Origin: Sclerodactyla briareus
Taxonomy: Eukaryota; Echinodermata; Holothuroidea; Dendrochirotida; Sclerodactylidae
Length of the DNA: 64,000 nucleotides
Assembly: GCA_026419785.1 (NCBI GenBank)
Contig: JAODTK010005605.1
Span: 1 to 64,000 of the forward strand
Reading direction: 5' to 3'
Below, one piece after another: positions 35,006-46,849 of this stretch. Numbering within the stretch: the stretch's first letter is position 1; each line of letters starts with the position of its first letter. Made by a program: the position numbers and the translations under genes. The notes under the pieces are model-generated. The model saw nothing but the letters and a program-made list of their open reading frames with translations, was not told where the DNA came from and did not search any database.

Positions 35006-37790
35006 GGGAGGGGGCCTAACTTAGTTTTAGTTTAGTTTTAGTGTAGTGAATAAGGTCAGGAAGAAACAAAATCATCAAAAACGACCCGGAGCCACAACAT
35101 CCCAGGAAAGGAAAAACTGAACCAAAACCACTACAATAATTCGCCCGTGATTCCTGAAAAATCACTCAAGATGTTCTTGAAACGAAATTCGCCTCAGCTC
35201 CATGGTAGTTAGCCGGAGACGAGACGCTTTAATCTTTCATCGTAGGATAAATTTTCAGACAGTGAATCATTTAGTTGCCCTACGCTGAACGTTTTCAATA
35301 ACATTGCTTTGTCTTTTTCCAAGTAGTGTATGGATTCCACACTTGACAGAATATTCCGGTGGCGGGTATCAACCGTTGCTTGAAACAGCCTGACAACAAT
35401 ATTCATTATCAAGGGCACTGAAGTGAACGTCTAATTTACCTCTTCTAGCAGCTGCGGCACACTGCTTGGAAGTTTCAAAGAAGAAATCCCCCAAAAACAA
35501 ACCCCAAGACATTTTTTGCTGTGAAATCACCTCCTGAATAATTTGGCCAATTAACTTGAAGGAAGCGTTGCATTGTGAAAGCCAACATGCATAAACTTTG
35601 CACTTTTCGACATTGAAAAACATTTGCCAGTCGGAAGGACCATTTGGAAATATATCCAGATCCCTTTAACAGGTCAGCATATTCATTCGGAACAACCTCC
35701 TGATACAACTAGGTATCGTCTGCGAACTTCTAAACCCTGGAATGAACAGACCTTCAAGATCGTCATTATTACGCCAGAAAAGTTAAGGCCCGAGAACCGA
35801 TCCCTGGGGGACACCACTAGTGACCTTTGACAAAGGAGACGAACGCCCAATAATGACAACTGGTTGTTCCCTATTTTGAAGCCACTCACGAATCACTTAA
35901 GGACATTCCCCGACAATGCCAAAGCTCTCCAACTGGAGAAGAGACGATCATGGGGAACCTTGTCAAGAGCTTTCTGAAAGTTCAGAAATTGGAAAATTCT
36001 ATCACAGCATTGACGTTGTCAACAAACAGTAACACTTCCATAATTCACGAATGATTGGTCAAACACGACGATTTCTCCCTAAACCCATGCTGAGAATCCC
36101 TCATCAGACAATGCTCATTTAAATAATCAACCATTGATCCCGAATGATTGATTCCATTACCTTGCAGACACACTAGTAAACTGACTGGCCTGTAATACAA
36201 GGAAGAGACCGTTACCTTTTGAAAATAGGAGAAGAAGAAGAAACATTTGCTCTCCTCCAATCATCCGGAAAATACCTTCTTGCAGTCTTTGGAAATAATA
36301 GCTAATGGAAAGACAACTCGTAGACAAAGGATTTTTGTAAGAAAGGGAAAACAATTCGTCAGACCAGGAGCTAGCTTTATCACTTTGAGCTTCTGCAGTT
36401 CGCTTTACTAAACCAGGCGAGCCCACCATATTACCAATACTCGCGAAGAAACCCCGACAACTAGGTCCCCAAAATTATCCAAGTTATCTGTGTAAAAAAG
36501 ACGAGAAATAATTTTGAGAACCTTAGCATACCTGGCTAACGCTGATTGTAATACCCGAGTCGGAATCTATTCAAAGGACCAATGCTGTGTCCTGGATTTC
36601 TGCTTCCCCCTCACATAGAGAAAAAGGCACGAGGATTCTCCTTAATACTAGAGGCAATCTGCCTCTTCAAAAATTCAAGTTTAGCACCAGAACCTAACCG
36701 CTGACAAGCGTTTGCTTGAACGTTGAAAAGCTCTAGATCAGACTCGGACCCAGAAGAACGATGAGGTCGCCATAAATGTCGATTTAGTTGATGGCCAGGA
36801 AGGCAAATCCCTATTCATCCAAAGAAGGGCCGCTTGTTCTTATGCGACGTGTCCTCCCAAAGAACGTAAACTTTCAACCCCTCGTTAACCTTTTCAATGA
36901 AAACCATTCCAAGAGTCCGCAGCATTCGTACTTTATAAATTTACGCCAATCTAGTTCGCTTAAAAACTAGGGAAGGCCATGACATTGGCCTCGCGAAACA
37001 AGAGGAACAAGGCTTACACTATGTGGATATGACGAAACAAGAACATTGAAAGCTAACATATGATGATCATGGCCACCGACTTACCCAAGCTCTCTACATT
37101 ATCTACAGCATCGGATCACTGGATCAAAACAAATCAAACTTATGATTGCTTCTGGTAGGAAAGGAACATGTAACATGGCTGAGAAACCGGGAAACAATCT
37201 TGCGACATTGAAAAAGGCCAAGATTCCATGGACTGCCACTCGTACAATCCAGACCAGGAAATTATCTGGATAATTGAAATATCACCCATAATGATTGTAC
37301 TCTTACCAGGAAACACGTCGAAAACCATGGCGCCACGAGAGAGTTGTTGTTTTCCGAGTATTTGGGAACACGGTACACAACGCAAACTACTAAAGAACTG
37401 GGAATACCAGATGAGTTAGAAAGAATTTAAACACCAAACAGAGTGACAAAAACTCACACCAATATCGGACTTCTCAAAAATATTCAAGTCAGACTCACAT
37501 ACAACAAAATCCACCACCAATGCCACGGAGAGTATGGTCCTTATCTTGCCTATAAAAAACATACCAGGAGGTATGAACTTCGGCGTGGAAATATCACTGT
37601 TCAAAAAAAAACCACGATTCTGTAATACCAATGACGTCAGCTTGCGTTCCTGGACTAAAATCTGACAAACTCTCAAAAACTTGTTCCTGGATACTTGAAA
37701 ATTAGCACAGGGAAAAAGACGCTGGCTAACAGTGTGGCTGTGATTAATCTGTGGATGCAGTAAAATGGCCAAGTTGTAAACTATTAGAAA
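35006..37790 (-). mobile_element. Jockey/CR1-like LINE, nearly full pol length, degenerate
   Basis: Read on the minus strand from right to left. An endonuclease-like stretch has NSDISTPKFIPPG (about 37600) and then PGKSTIIMGD (about 37300). The reverse transcriptase follows with YYRPVSL (about 36190), DYLNEHCLMRDSQHGFR (about 36100), QKALDKVPHDRLFS (about 35960), SGVPQGSVLGP-like sequence (about 35800), FADDT (about 35720), NVEKCKV (about 35600) and YDERLKRLVSG (about 35215). The order, and the AP endonuclease followed by an RT, identify the CR1/jockey branch. The 3' end closes at about 35010 with TTAGTTTTAGTTTAG repeats, probably the tail. The copy has many frame changes and in-frame stops, so it is dead. 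All minus-strand frames of 60-118 codons here belong to it. Confidence 0.75.
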
Positions 37791-38128
37791 CTAACCAGTA
37801 GTCACTCTACAACAGGCCATTAACTCCCTGTCGTAGTAGCATGGGATGGGAATCATCGTCACATTATTGTTTCACAAAACTTAATATAACAGATGAACAT
37901 AACAAAGGCGAGTCATGACAGGTATGCCACCATTTCAATTCTACCTTTTCTCCAACCCAGCGATGACAGGTAGTTTTGTTGGAGACAGCGGATAGGTCCT
38001 TCCTAAATAACGTACACTAATGTCATATATTAAATAACACCGTTATAACTCGCCATTACCACCCCGCCAATGGAGGCTTTAAATTCTATATGGTTCCGAA
38101 ATTGGGTTTCATTTTCTCTGACATGCAG
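37791..38128. other. No recognisable gene; intron-like sequence
   Basis: AT-rich sequence ending in a pyrimidine-rich acceptor (TTTCATTTTCTCTGACATGCAG) for the exon that follows. Confidence 0.4.
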
Positions 38129-38360
38129 AGTACACTGGGCTGGAACGGAGAGCCCATTTGTTCCCCTGGCTACCTAGCGGCGCTGTTCCGTCTGGCAATG
38201 CGAGCATCAGCCGGAGGTTTTGGCCAGACTCGCCCCTAACACGAAACTTTCTGGAGGACCCCCTGCTGAAAGACCTGAACCAGAAACGCACCCTCCGATT
38301 TGACCCGGTCTGGCGCCCTCTCAATATAGCTGCGAGTGCATCTGCACTGGATGGTGGCGG
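38129..38360 (+). CDS. Well-supported internal exon of an unrecognised gene
   Basis: An exon of 232 bp lies between a strong acceptor (AG at 38127-38128) and the donor GTGAAG at 38361. It starts with two bases of a split codon, runs 76 codons with GC-rich third positions and leaves GG over. The protein contains YTGLERRAHLFPWLPSGAVP, then RRFWPDSPLTRNFLEDPLLK and RTLRFDPVWRPLNIAAS. It is rich in Pro, Arg and Leu with no low-complexity runs. I do not recognise the family. The opposite strand also has an open frame (92 codons), but only the plus strand has splice sites at both ends. It lies on the plus strand, like the CARD-like exons 4.5 kb upstream, but nothing proves they share a gene. Confidence 0.5.
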
Positions 38361-38526
38361 GTGAAGGGAATACAGCGTATCTAGCACGTAAAGGATGGCA
38401 ACTACATGTTGAAAGTTTGGGGGTTAAGTCAGAGCAAATGAAAGAGGGGGGGGGGTTGCAAATCAGTGACGAGCAATTTCATGTGTGGGGAAAACGTTTT
38501 GTGACCCCAAAGTTGGGTCACGTGAT

Positions 38527-38529
<3 letters not shown>

Positions 38530-38570
<41 letters not shown>
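38530..38570. repeat. Poly-A run of 41
   Basis: An uninterrupted A homopolymer in sequence downstream of the 38.1 kb exon, following TCACGTGATCAT. It could be the tail of a small retroelement, but no body is recognised before it. Confidence 0.9.
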
Positions 38571-38572
<2 letters not shown>

Positions 38573-38999
38573 AGTTAACTCCTTGAAAAAGCAACTAGTA
38601 TGCTCAAACAGCAGAAGTTCCACAACAAATGCCCTGCATACGCCCAATGGTCTGTAGATTTCTAGTACAGCAAAGGTGGAAGGAGGACATACCAGAAGCC
38701 CTCACCCCAAATATGGAAGTTCTTGCACGCATGCTGCGTTGTTGAGATGTTTGTTCAGTTCTTGATGATTTGTAGGAATTGAATGACGTCCGTGGTGGCC
38801 AAAATATAGTGTTACCTGGTCAACAATCCGAATTTGTCTAGTGCACCGCGGGAAGGGTTGGGGAGGGAGCATATCTCACCCCAACGGTGTGAAATGAGTG
38901 AATTTTAATTCGCTATGACAATGCTTATGGTGAGGATAGCCCATTCAACCCCTCCTTCTTTTGCACGCCTGCTGAATTTATAAGAGAACTCAGCATTAC
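38571..38999. other. No recognisable gene
   Basis: Nothing found on either strand. Confidence 0.4.
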
Positions 39000-39870
39000 G
39001 TTGGCGTGTGTGTAGAATCATTGTGTGTTGTGCGGTGTGTGTGTGTATGTGTGTGCCAGTTCTTTCTCGTTATCAGTGATTCCTCCTAAACTGTACGACG
39101 GATTGGACGAGTGTTTGGTGTGGGCACCGAGTTGGTGTAAGATATCTGATTTAGAGTTCGTACCAAGACTTTAGGTTGAGATGGGTTTATTAGCCATATT
39201 TATGTATTTCAATTGTTCTTGTTCGTAGCAGGATTCCGGGAAAACCTTCTAGGTTATGATGATGTGGTTCGTTACATAGAAGCAGTATGACAGGTCGATG
39301 TAGGCCTACTGATTAGCTTTTCAGCAAAACGATGCTGATTAAGTAGTCTCATTTGCTTTTTTTTTGTCGATTCTCGAAAGTTCACCGGACCTTCACGAAA
39401 CTTGGGTGGATGTGTTCTGGCTTGTCAGGTGCAATGACCGTTAAAAGGTGGAGTCGAGGTCACTGGAGGTCATAATACGGCCTATCTAATTTGCACATCT
39501 AGCGATTTTTCAAAGTTTCGGATTTTTCACGAAACTTGGTGAATATGTCCCACTTTTAGTCCCGATCAAATTAAAAGTGAGAACTCGGGGTTACCAGAGG
39601 TCATTTAGAGGTTCTACTTTGCATAATTTATGGGAAATTCTAAAGTTTTCCATTAGATTAGTATGAAAGTTGGATGCTAATACCTTTTGCCTTAAGAACT
39701 ATTTTAGTATACATCCGGGCCACTAGATGTCATTCGATGCGGGCTAATTGCATTAATTTATGCAAATTTCTAACTTGGTCAGATTTTTTGCAGAACTAAA
39801 TGCCTATGGTTCAAATGCCTTCTTGATGTTCCCTTTTTCCCATATCTCAGTTCGTTTCATTTACTGAGTT
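39000..39870 (+). mobile_element. Dispersed repeat family B, copy 1
   Basis: A TG-rich tract (39030-39055) is followed by TTCTTTCTCGTTATCAG and a GGATTGGACGAGTGTTTGG block. Then come several direct units of about 120-150 bp, each with CACGAAACTTGGT, a TCACTGGAGGTCA-like word and TTTGCATAATTTATG. The same order occurs at 41290-41900 and, in part, at 52880-53640. It is non-coding. The tract-then-units build recalls family C, but no hairpin is visible. Confidence 0.6.
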
Positions 39871-39899
39871 ATCAGCTGCCACAACAACACCATCCCCAA

Positions 39900-40135
39900 A
39901 CCATCATATCAGGTGATCACACTTAGTAATAATAATATAGCCCAACAATTCGCCACCATATGCTAAACGCCTTCTATGCGCTTTACAATGTCCCAAGGCC
40001 AAGGGGAAGAGATGAGTTTTAAGCTTCCGCCTAAACGCATCCAATGTCGGCGCGTCCTGCTGATACTGCGTGGGGAGGGAGTTCCACCTGTGGGGGCATG
40101 GATCTACCACGAACCGGATCCCCTAACAGACGCTG
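39900..40135 (-). mobile_element. 3' terminal fragment of a LINE
   Basis: On the minus strand, HRWNSLPTQYQQDAPTLDAF is followed by RRKLKTHLF. The WNSLP...FRRKLKTHLF pattern is the common carboxyl end of CR1/L2/jockey-type reverse-transcriptase ORFs. The stop and a short ATTATTA tail follow near 39925. The preceding palm region is absent, so this is a severely 5'-truncated copy. Confidence 0.5.
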
Positions 40136-41285
40136 TATCTGGGGGCACATGGAGACAGTTTATTGTCACCGAAGACAAGTGGCACGAACAGGGACTATAG
40201 GGATGACCATGTCATTCAGAATTATTAGGTAACTGCCTAGAATTGTTTTAGACAAAAAAGGCATTGCTTGGGAAACTTACCTCGCAAACCGAAATGGGGT
40301 AACGTGCTAGCGCACGAGATTAGAATAGATTAGTACAGATACTGTACAGAATAAGAAAACCTCTGATCAAGAAATTCACCAAAATAATTACCTCTGGGAG
40401 GTCGATGTTTGTGCGGCTCAGTTTCGCAGCGTGTTTCGTATCCAGCCATTTATACGATACCTTTTGGTTTCACGCAACACCTGACGCCGCATCAGCATGG
40501 CTTCTTACCTCCAGGTACACCTTGTTAGTAACGCTCTCATTGATCTGGTTTAGAGCCCTTTTCTTCCCATTTTACCCCATGCCTCCAAGGACAATCTGAC
40601 GGAAAGAAGTATTACTGTCATTGGTTCTTCAGGTCCAGTGCCCTTCTTGACGAAGTAATTTTTTTATTGACATATATGACATTGTCATTGTGTACAATAA
40701 AATGTTTTGCCTACATGAACAGCTGTAATTTTGTTTTCACATACCCAATGCTTCCCATTTAACGTCATCTCTTTCAAAGGAAGTCTGACTGAGAAGTAAA
40801 GCCTAGTATCACTATGTACTCTCTATTATATATTGTCTCGAGATTCAAATTGAAAAAAATGTTGTGTTTACACGTAGTCAGTTTGTCAGTGCAGTCAAAT
40901 ATTGCCTATACACGAACAGGCTGCTGACCCACATCTATGTGGCCTTTGTCCCCATATTGATTTTTTAGTTAACTCTAACAGAGTTTTCCATTGCCCTATC
41001 CTCATCCTTCCTATTCAACCCCAGAAACTATTGAGAGAGTAGTACCAATGTGCCCTCAGGTAATAATGTTCTTCTCGAAAAAATGGTTTCACTGGACAGT
41101 TCGTAGTTTTGTACAGTAAAATTTTGCCTACATTAGAGGGAATATTGTCCGTTGCAGGCCAACTAAACACAATGTACTTTAAATAGATACTTCAAACCCC
41201 CATGGCCCCACTGTCATACCCACTCCTGTACTCTTGTTGAAGTATTGTGAAGAGTGGGGCATATCCATTGACTGTTGGCCGGGGG
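40136..41285. other. No recognisable gene
   Basis: No splice-bounded coding frame or repeat family recognised here. Confidence 0.4.
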
Positions 41286-41289
41286 AAAA

Positions 41290-41900
41290 CGAATGTTTCT
41301 TAACAGTTTGTGTGAGTGACCTGTGTGTGTGTGTGTATGTCACACTTTCTCGTTAGCAGGATTTCTCACAAACCGTGACGCCGATTATGACGAAATTTTG
41401 TGTGTTAGCAACGGGGTTGGGTGTACACGATCTGATTGGATTTTGGGCAGCAAAGTCATTATTTAAGCTGGGTAATTAGCTTCTCTTACTGTAATTTATT
41501 GTTTATGCCTATTATATTTAAATCTAATAATTTGCATAATTTATGCGAATTTTTCGAGTTTGCCGGATTTTTCACGAAACTTGGTGATGTTGTCTACATG
41601 GTTCCCGATAATTTAAAAAGTGATGTCGGGTTCACTGGAGGTAATTCAATGAGTTTAATTTGCATAATTTATGCAATTTTTGAAAGTTTGTTGGATTTAC
41701 CACAAAACTTGGTAGATGTGATCCACCTTTGATCTTGATCATTTTCAAGGTACAGCTGTGGGTCAGTAGAGGTCAGTATATGTGCCTAATTTGCATAATT
41801 TATTCCAAATTTCAACTTGGTAAGATTTTGCCAAACTCAGTAGGTATGGTCTGTTAACATTTTCTTAATCTGATGTGTTTGATGTTCGATGAATTTGATT
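41290..41900 (+). mobile_element. Dispersed repeat family B, copy 2
   Basis: It shares with copy 1 a TG tract (41322-41338), CTTTCTCGTTAGCAGGATTT, and repeated CACGAAACTTGGT/TTTGCATAATTTATGC units. The 98-codon frame inside it is a by-product. Confidence 0.6.
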
Positions 41901-43379
41901 GAATTCTATCATATAATAGCTCCTGTTAGAATGAAGCACTGAGGAACGAGTAAACCAGACAACCTGTTGACCATTTTACATGCGTTATATAAGCTGCCCA
42001 CAAGCAAATCCTCTCTTACGCAACAACCAGTTTGATTAGGTTGATTAGACCTACGAAAATACTGTATAAAAACATTTTTCTTCCTCTCTTCTTACCCTTG
42101 GACTATGGTATGTGTTATATGTGAACATACGTGCCGTCCGCGTCTATAGGTTCTACTGTGTGGCTCCTGAGCTCGCCAAATTATTCAGTACGAAAAATGC
42201 AATAACTTTGTTAAAAACCAGCTGATTCCAACAAATAAATACGGGAAATCTGTCAAAATATTCCCAGGAAACTTATTAGGTCAACTAACAAACTATGAGA
42301 ACCCTCAGAATGAGCAGTGAATATATCCACTACCCCAGACTGCCAAATCGGAGAGGCACACCAATCAACACCGCTCTTGCGCGCTATACATTAACAGGTT
42401 AAGGCGGATATTCCATTCTACACAAGGTTACCCAAATATAGATCTCGAACGTGTGCGTAGGACACATGACAACGGAGTCAGAACCAGTTATCACATTTTG
42501 CGGAATTTCTCGTTCCTTATTTAATTAGCATACAGGGAATGCTAGGAACTAATATAACAAAACTTGTTGTCGTATGGCAGAGCCACGATTTGAAATTAAT
42601 TATGATAACAACAAGGGTAGTAATTAAAGTGAAGTTTAATTCTCAAAGACTCAGTCATAAATTAAAATACTGTGGGCGAATGGTCCGAGCAGCACAGAAT
42701 TTGTCACAATGCCAGCACGGGGGGACAATGATGCATGCGCGTCAAGGCTATCTCGAATTCCGAACTGGTGCTTATTTGGCAGTTAGTCAGAGTTAAGGTG
42801 CAGATGCAAATGCTGGGAGGAAAAAGTCGAAGCCTATGTTTAGGAAGGAAATGGTATACCCTTTCAGTTTTTAGGCGTTTGGTCAAGAAATGTAGTATAT
42901 GTTTTTAATCTATTATCATGTTAATACTATTCTCATATTGTATTGTGTATCATACCTGTGCAAGAGTGGAGCCACTGGGAGAAGGGGTAATTACCCCCAA
43001 CGTGACCCCCAACTGTTTAGAAGTCCTGCGGTACACATATGGGTTTGCTCAACACACAAAATTGTCCGAATTGAATAATACTTGGTGAATGAGTAAGGGA
43101 TTCTTGCCTTTCGTCCCAACATGTGCCCCGTCTCAGCTACATCAAACCTGCAAGATGGGGTGTTGCCAACTCAAACCGACACTCTGACACCAAAACGACC
43201 CCAATCACCTTGCAATATTTACTACCCGCAAGAGATGTTTTCTTTTGACAAGGTCAAAAAGTCATCTGGGGCAATTGAAGTGATTTTTTTGTAATAATGT
43301 GAAAAATAAACCTGGTAAGTAAGAGTTGGATCTTGAAGAGTGAAGGTAAGTCACGAGTCATAACCAGTGAGTTCCAACG
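41901..43379. other. No recognisable gene
   Basis: Nothing supportable on either strand. Confidence 0.4.
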
Positions 43380-44112
43380 TTTTTAGCGCGGTGGAGAGCA
43401 GCTCTCCAAGTCATCATGTCTCACCTTCCGTTCGTTCGTTCGTCGTTCGTCGTTCGTTCGTCCTTATGTTCGTCACGTTCATTCATAACTCTAAACCATA
43501 CATGCGATCAGGTTGAACTTGGTGGGTGTGCTGAAGCCTTGCTACTGGCTAGCCTTAGCTACTTATGTTCGCATAGTTAGTAGATGGCAATTATTAAATC
43601 CAATTAATTAATTACCCCAATTTCCAACTTATTTTGAGCTCTCTGCTGCCAGACAAGTTTGTTTACATACTCCATCCTTGCGGAGCAGTGTTCACTTTAT
43701 CCATCAGAAGCTCCAGTTCTGCAGAACTAGTGACAATAAAACCTATTGTCAGGGGGTGTTGATTTGTATTTCATCGCATCTCGCCCTAGTTTACATTAGA
43801 CACTGCCTCCACAGGATTTGTTACATTACATCTCGTCCGTCCTAATCCCTCAGTGGTGACCTAGAAATGGGGGGGCTTTGCGCCCTACCCCCCAATAAAT
43901 GCTGTTTTGATGGTAACATTGTGAGTGGGGTCAACTATAACTATGAGTGTCAACGATGTAAGATATTCATTTCTGTGGGAAGTGTGTTCACTGTTCGCTG
44001 CCACAGGCGTAGGAATGGGCACTGATAGCAATTTAGGCTAATGTGGTTAGACATGTTCCAAGTCATCCATGGTTATGACAGATGTCAGTAGAGGTCAGTT
44101 GAAATTGACCAA
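43380..44112 (+). mobile_element. Family E repeat, left member of an inverted pair
   Basis: The reverse complement of this stretch is found at 51480-52250 in the same order. Shared blocks include AACTCTAAACCATACATGCG (from about 43490), a short inverted-repeat head (GGAGAGCAGCTCTCC at 43392-43406) followed by a CGTT/CGTC-rich tract (43429-43462), and TCCATGGTTATGACAGATG near 44065. The outer ends hold the hairpin-like word and microsatellite, and the inner ends stop at GAGGTCAGTT. Head hairpin plus tetranucleotide tract is the same design as family C. It is non-coding. Confidence 0.7.
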
Positions 44113-44126
44113 ACAATTAAATCCAA

Positions 44127-44267
44127 ATGGCGAAGAAATGCTGTGTATTTTGCCACGAGAGTCTTGCTGTGCGCACTACCATCACGTGTCCGACTTGCAC
44201 GGTTTATTTCAGTATGGGAAGTACCAGCGACCGTAACACTGATCGGCAGCCCTGCAGGCAAGGCTAA
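44127..44267 (+). CDS. Small zinc-ribbon-like open frame, unknown product
   Basis: A frame of 46 codons starts with ATG in good context (CCAAATGGC). Near the start it reads MAKKCCVFCHESLAVRTTIT, followed by CPTCTVYFS. Two CxxC pairs (residues 6/9 and 21/24) with an 11-residue spacer are the classic spacing of a small zinc ribbon. The frame stops at 44265. The next frame continues with ARLNDEDHFSEFITQK (to 44308), so a lost base near 44258 may have cut the protein short. It starts 15 bp inside the left family E arm. I do not recognise the family. It may be a transposon-borne protein, a host exon, or chance. Confidence 0.3.
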   Translation: MAKKCCVFCHESLAVRTTITCPTCTVYFSMGSTSDRNTDRQPCRQG

Positions 44268-44309
44268 ATGATGAGGATCACTTTAGCGAATTTATCACTC
44301 AGAAGTGAC

Positions 44310-44972
44310 TGGTTTGGTCAAAGGAATAGATTGAATGAAGTGCAGTTCTTTGAATCGGAACGCCAACATCCCCCACAACAAATGGTGAACAAAATATATT
44401 GTTTGGGGTATATGTGTGTGGGAAGAGAGAAGTCATACAGGCTAATATTGTCAATTGCATCCCTCCACTACCCTGGACAAGTGAGTCATTGTAGTACTCA
44501 GTTCCATAGGATGTGTCTCCATGTTGGTCATTGTACCATAGTCGTTAATCCTAATGGACTGGAGGGTAAGTCATTGCAGTCAATCGTTTCATCATACGCA
44601 GAGTAGTCTGTGGTCTTTTAAGGGCTGTGGAGTGACACTTCTCATGATTTGTCAGGCACAAAAGTGACTGAGTGTAGTGCACATCTTTTGTTGACCCCCC
44701 ACTAAGTGCATGACTCACCTTTTGTGGGGTACAAGAGTTGGTCATGCCAATGGCAAGAAGTGCATACCTGTTTAGAATACTTGTATCAATAGCCAATTTT
44801 AACCAGTTCACACATCAATGTCCATTGCCATTTTTAGGGTTAAACTTCTCACAAGGCTTTCAAATCACACATTTTTCCCTCCATACATTGGTGGGAATAT
44901 GGCTCACCTCATGCAGCAAACCTTCAGCACCTCCATACCAACTACATCTGGCTGCATGATAATATCACATTA
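44310..44972. other. No confirmed gene
   Basis: The frame 44268-44606 (112 codons) follows directly in the frame of the zinc-ribbon-like ORF after its stop. It has no motif of its own. It contains CGREKSY-type Cys/Lys stretches but nothing diagnostic. Confidence 0.35.
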
Positions 44973-45090
44973 CCTATATATATATATATATATAATATAT
45001 ATAATATATATATATTATAGATAGATATTATATATATATATATATTCTATATATGTATTATATAAGATATATTGATAAATAATATATAGC
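44973..45090. repeat. TA-rich microsatellite at the end of repeat D copy 2
   Basis: Alternating TA with small interruptions, at the same end of repeat D as the tract at 18489-18620. Confidence 0.8.
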
Positions 45091-46800
45091 CATGTTTTTT
45101 TTTGATACATTCCTGAATTCTGTTGGCCATTTAATGTCGATTCCAGTAGACTTCTTACATTGTTCAAAATATGATTATCCCGCCCGGGCACCACTTTTCC
45201 AAATGAGGTCACTCATTGACTGTCACACCCATCTATAAGGCCACTGGGGACGAAGATCGATATTTTATCGCTCAAACCCTACCCATTCCTAATTTCTGCC
45301 TGGGGTAAAGGGTAATGCCCCTTTTTGCTCACTAGCGAAAAATCACTTCCAGAAGCTTCCTTGCCCCTTGCTTCCTTCTTCTTCTTTTCCAACTCCCTAC
45401 TTCCCTCTCTCTGCTTCTACATCTAACACCACCACAGTTTAATCATCCGGCCCTCATTAGGGCTTGTCTATTAACATCACAGGTAATAATACCCAATAGT
45501 CCGTCCTGCCTGTCAGTAATTTACATCCCATGTAAGTGTACTTAGATAGAAGTGTTACTTTAAAGGAAAACAATCAGATAATCGTAGTCGAGTGACCACA
45601 GAGAATAATTGGATTACACACTCTCAGTCCTCTGAGGCATTTTCCAGTGCCATGGACCATTTCCACGCTGAACTGCCTGATGTCGACAGCAGTCAAAGTT
45701 TTATAGTGTGTTTACCGGCTCACATTCTCACACCTTAAGAGATTAAATCCTTTGGGATTGGCCGGACAATGTTGACCAGCCAAACTAATGGCTTCTTATA
45801 GTATACACACACATTCCGGCAGTGGTTGAAGAGTATTGTGGGCCAGCCATAGGTGTTCTAATTGAATTCGGAACATTTCCTGGTGTGCATTTCTGCTGTA
45901 CTAACTGGTCAAATGGGAAATTTGAAGATCCATAATCAACCGTTTTCATAATTCAGCACCAACCTTCTGGCATTCCCCCCTCAGAGTAATATATTAGGCG
46001 TATGGAAAAAATGTCCCCATTTGCCCCCCCCCCCCCCCGCACCTCCCATGATCTCCATGGTACTAATCCCACTTTTGTACCTTCCTTGAGAAAATCCAAC
46101 TGGGATTAAATGTAAAACTACCACTAAATGAGAGGAAGATAACGCAAGGAACTGAGGGTTTCTGCCTTGCAATTGTAATTTGTCATTCATAAATGCATGA
46201 TCAGGCTTCAATCAACATGGGCTCAAACGGGCTCCAATTTTTCCTTTCATAAGCTGTGCCTATTGAACCTGGGGGGGGGGATGCATGTTAGACCAAAATT
46301 AAACCTACCACCCCCACCTTAGCAAACACCGCTACTTGATCAGGAGTACTATAGGCTGGTACTAGTGCTAGTCCACTATTCAAACATATCAGGAATAATA
46401 CTAAAATGACAGTTCAAGAATTCCGTACTGTCCTCCCTGGGGTGGGGGGGGGGGTATTTGTATTGGCGATGGGGAGTGGAAGCAACACAGATTTTGTTTT
46501 ATTAAGGGGGCAAACACTACACTTTGTTGCATAAAGTAATAAACACTAAATAGAGGAATATACGCAAGAAGAGCCCTTCTGCCTTGCAATTAGGAAGTTG
46601 TCATGAATGCAGGATGCAGGCTTCAAATGGGGCTACATTTTTCAATTTCTCTAAGGACAGTACATAGAGGCTGGTCACAGGTGCTAGTCCCTACTCACAT
46701 ATCAGGAATATAATAAAAATGAAAATTCAGAAGTTGTACTGGTCGTCACTGGTGGAAATAATTGGTGCTAGGCCAATACTCAAACAATATCAGGAATAAC
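45091..46800 (-). mobile_element. Dispersed repeat family D, copy 2 (inverted)
   Basis: The reverse complement of 16800-18488 in order, including CATTAGTTTGGCTGG (near 45780), GAAATGCACACCAG (near 45885), and a GGG-rich joint at 46020-46040. The direct units seen in copy 1 are represented by three TATTGAAC/TAGTCC-type units near 46370, 46690 and 46770. Copies differ by about one change in six to eight bases by eye, with many indels. No frame is conserved. Confidence 0.65.
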
Positions 46801-46849
46801 AATAAAGACAATTCAGAAGTTGTACTGTTTTCACGGGGGAGGAACCCTA

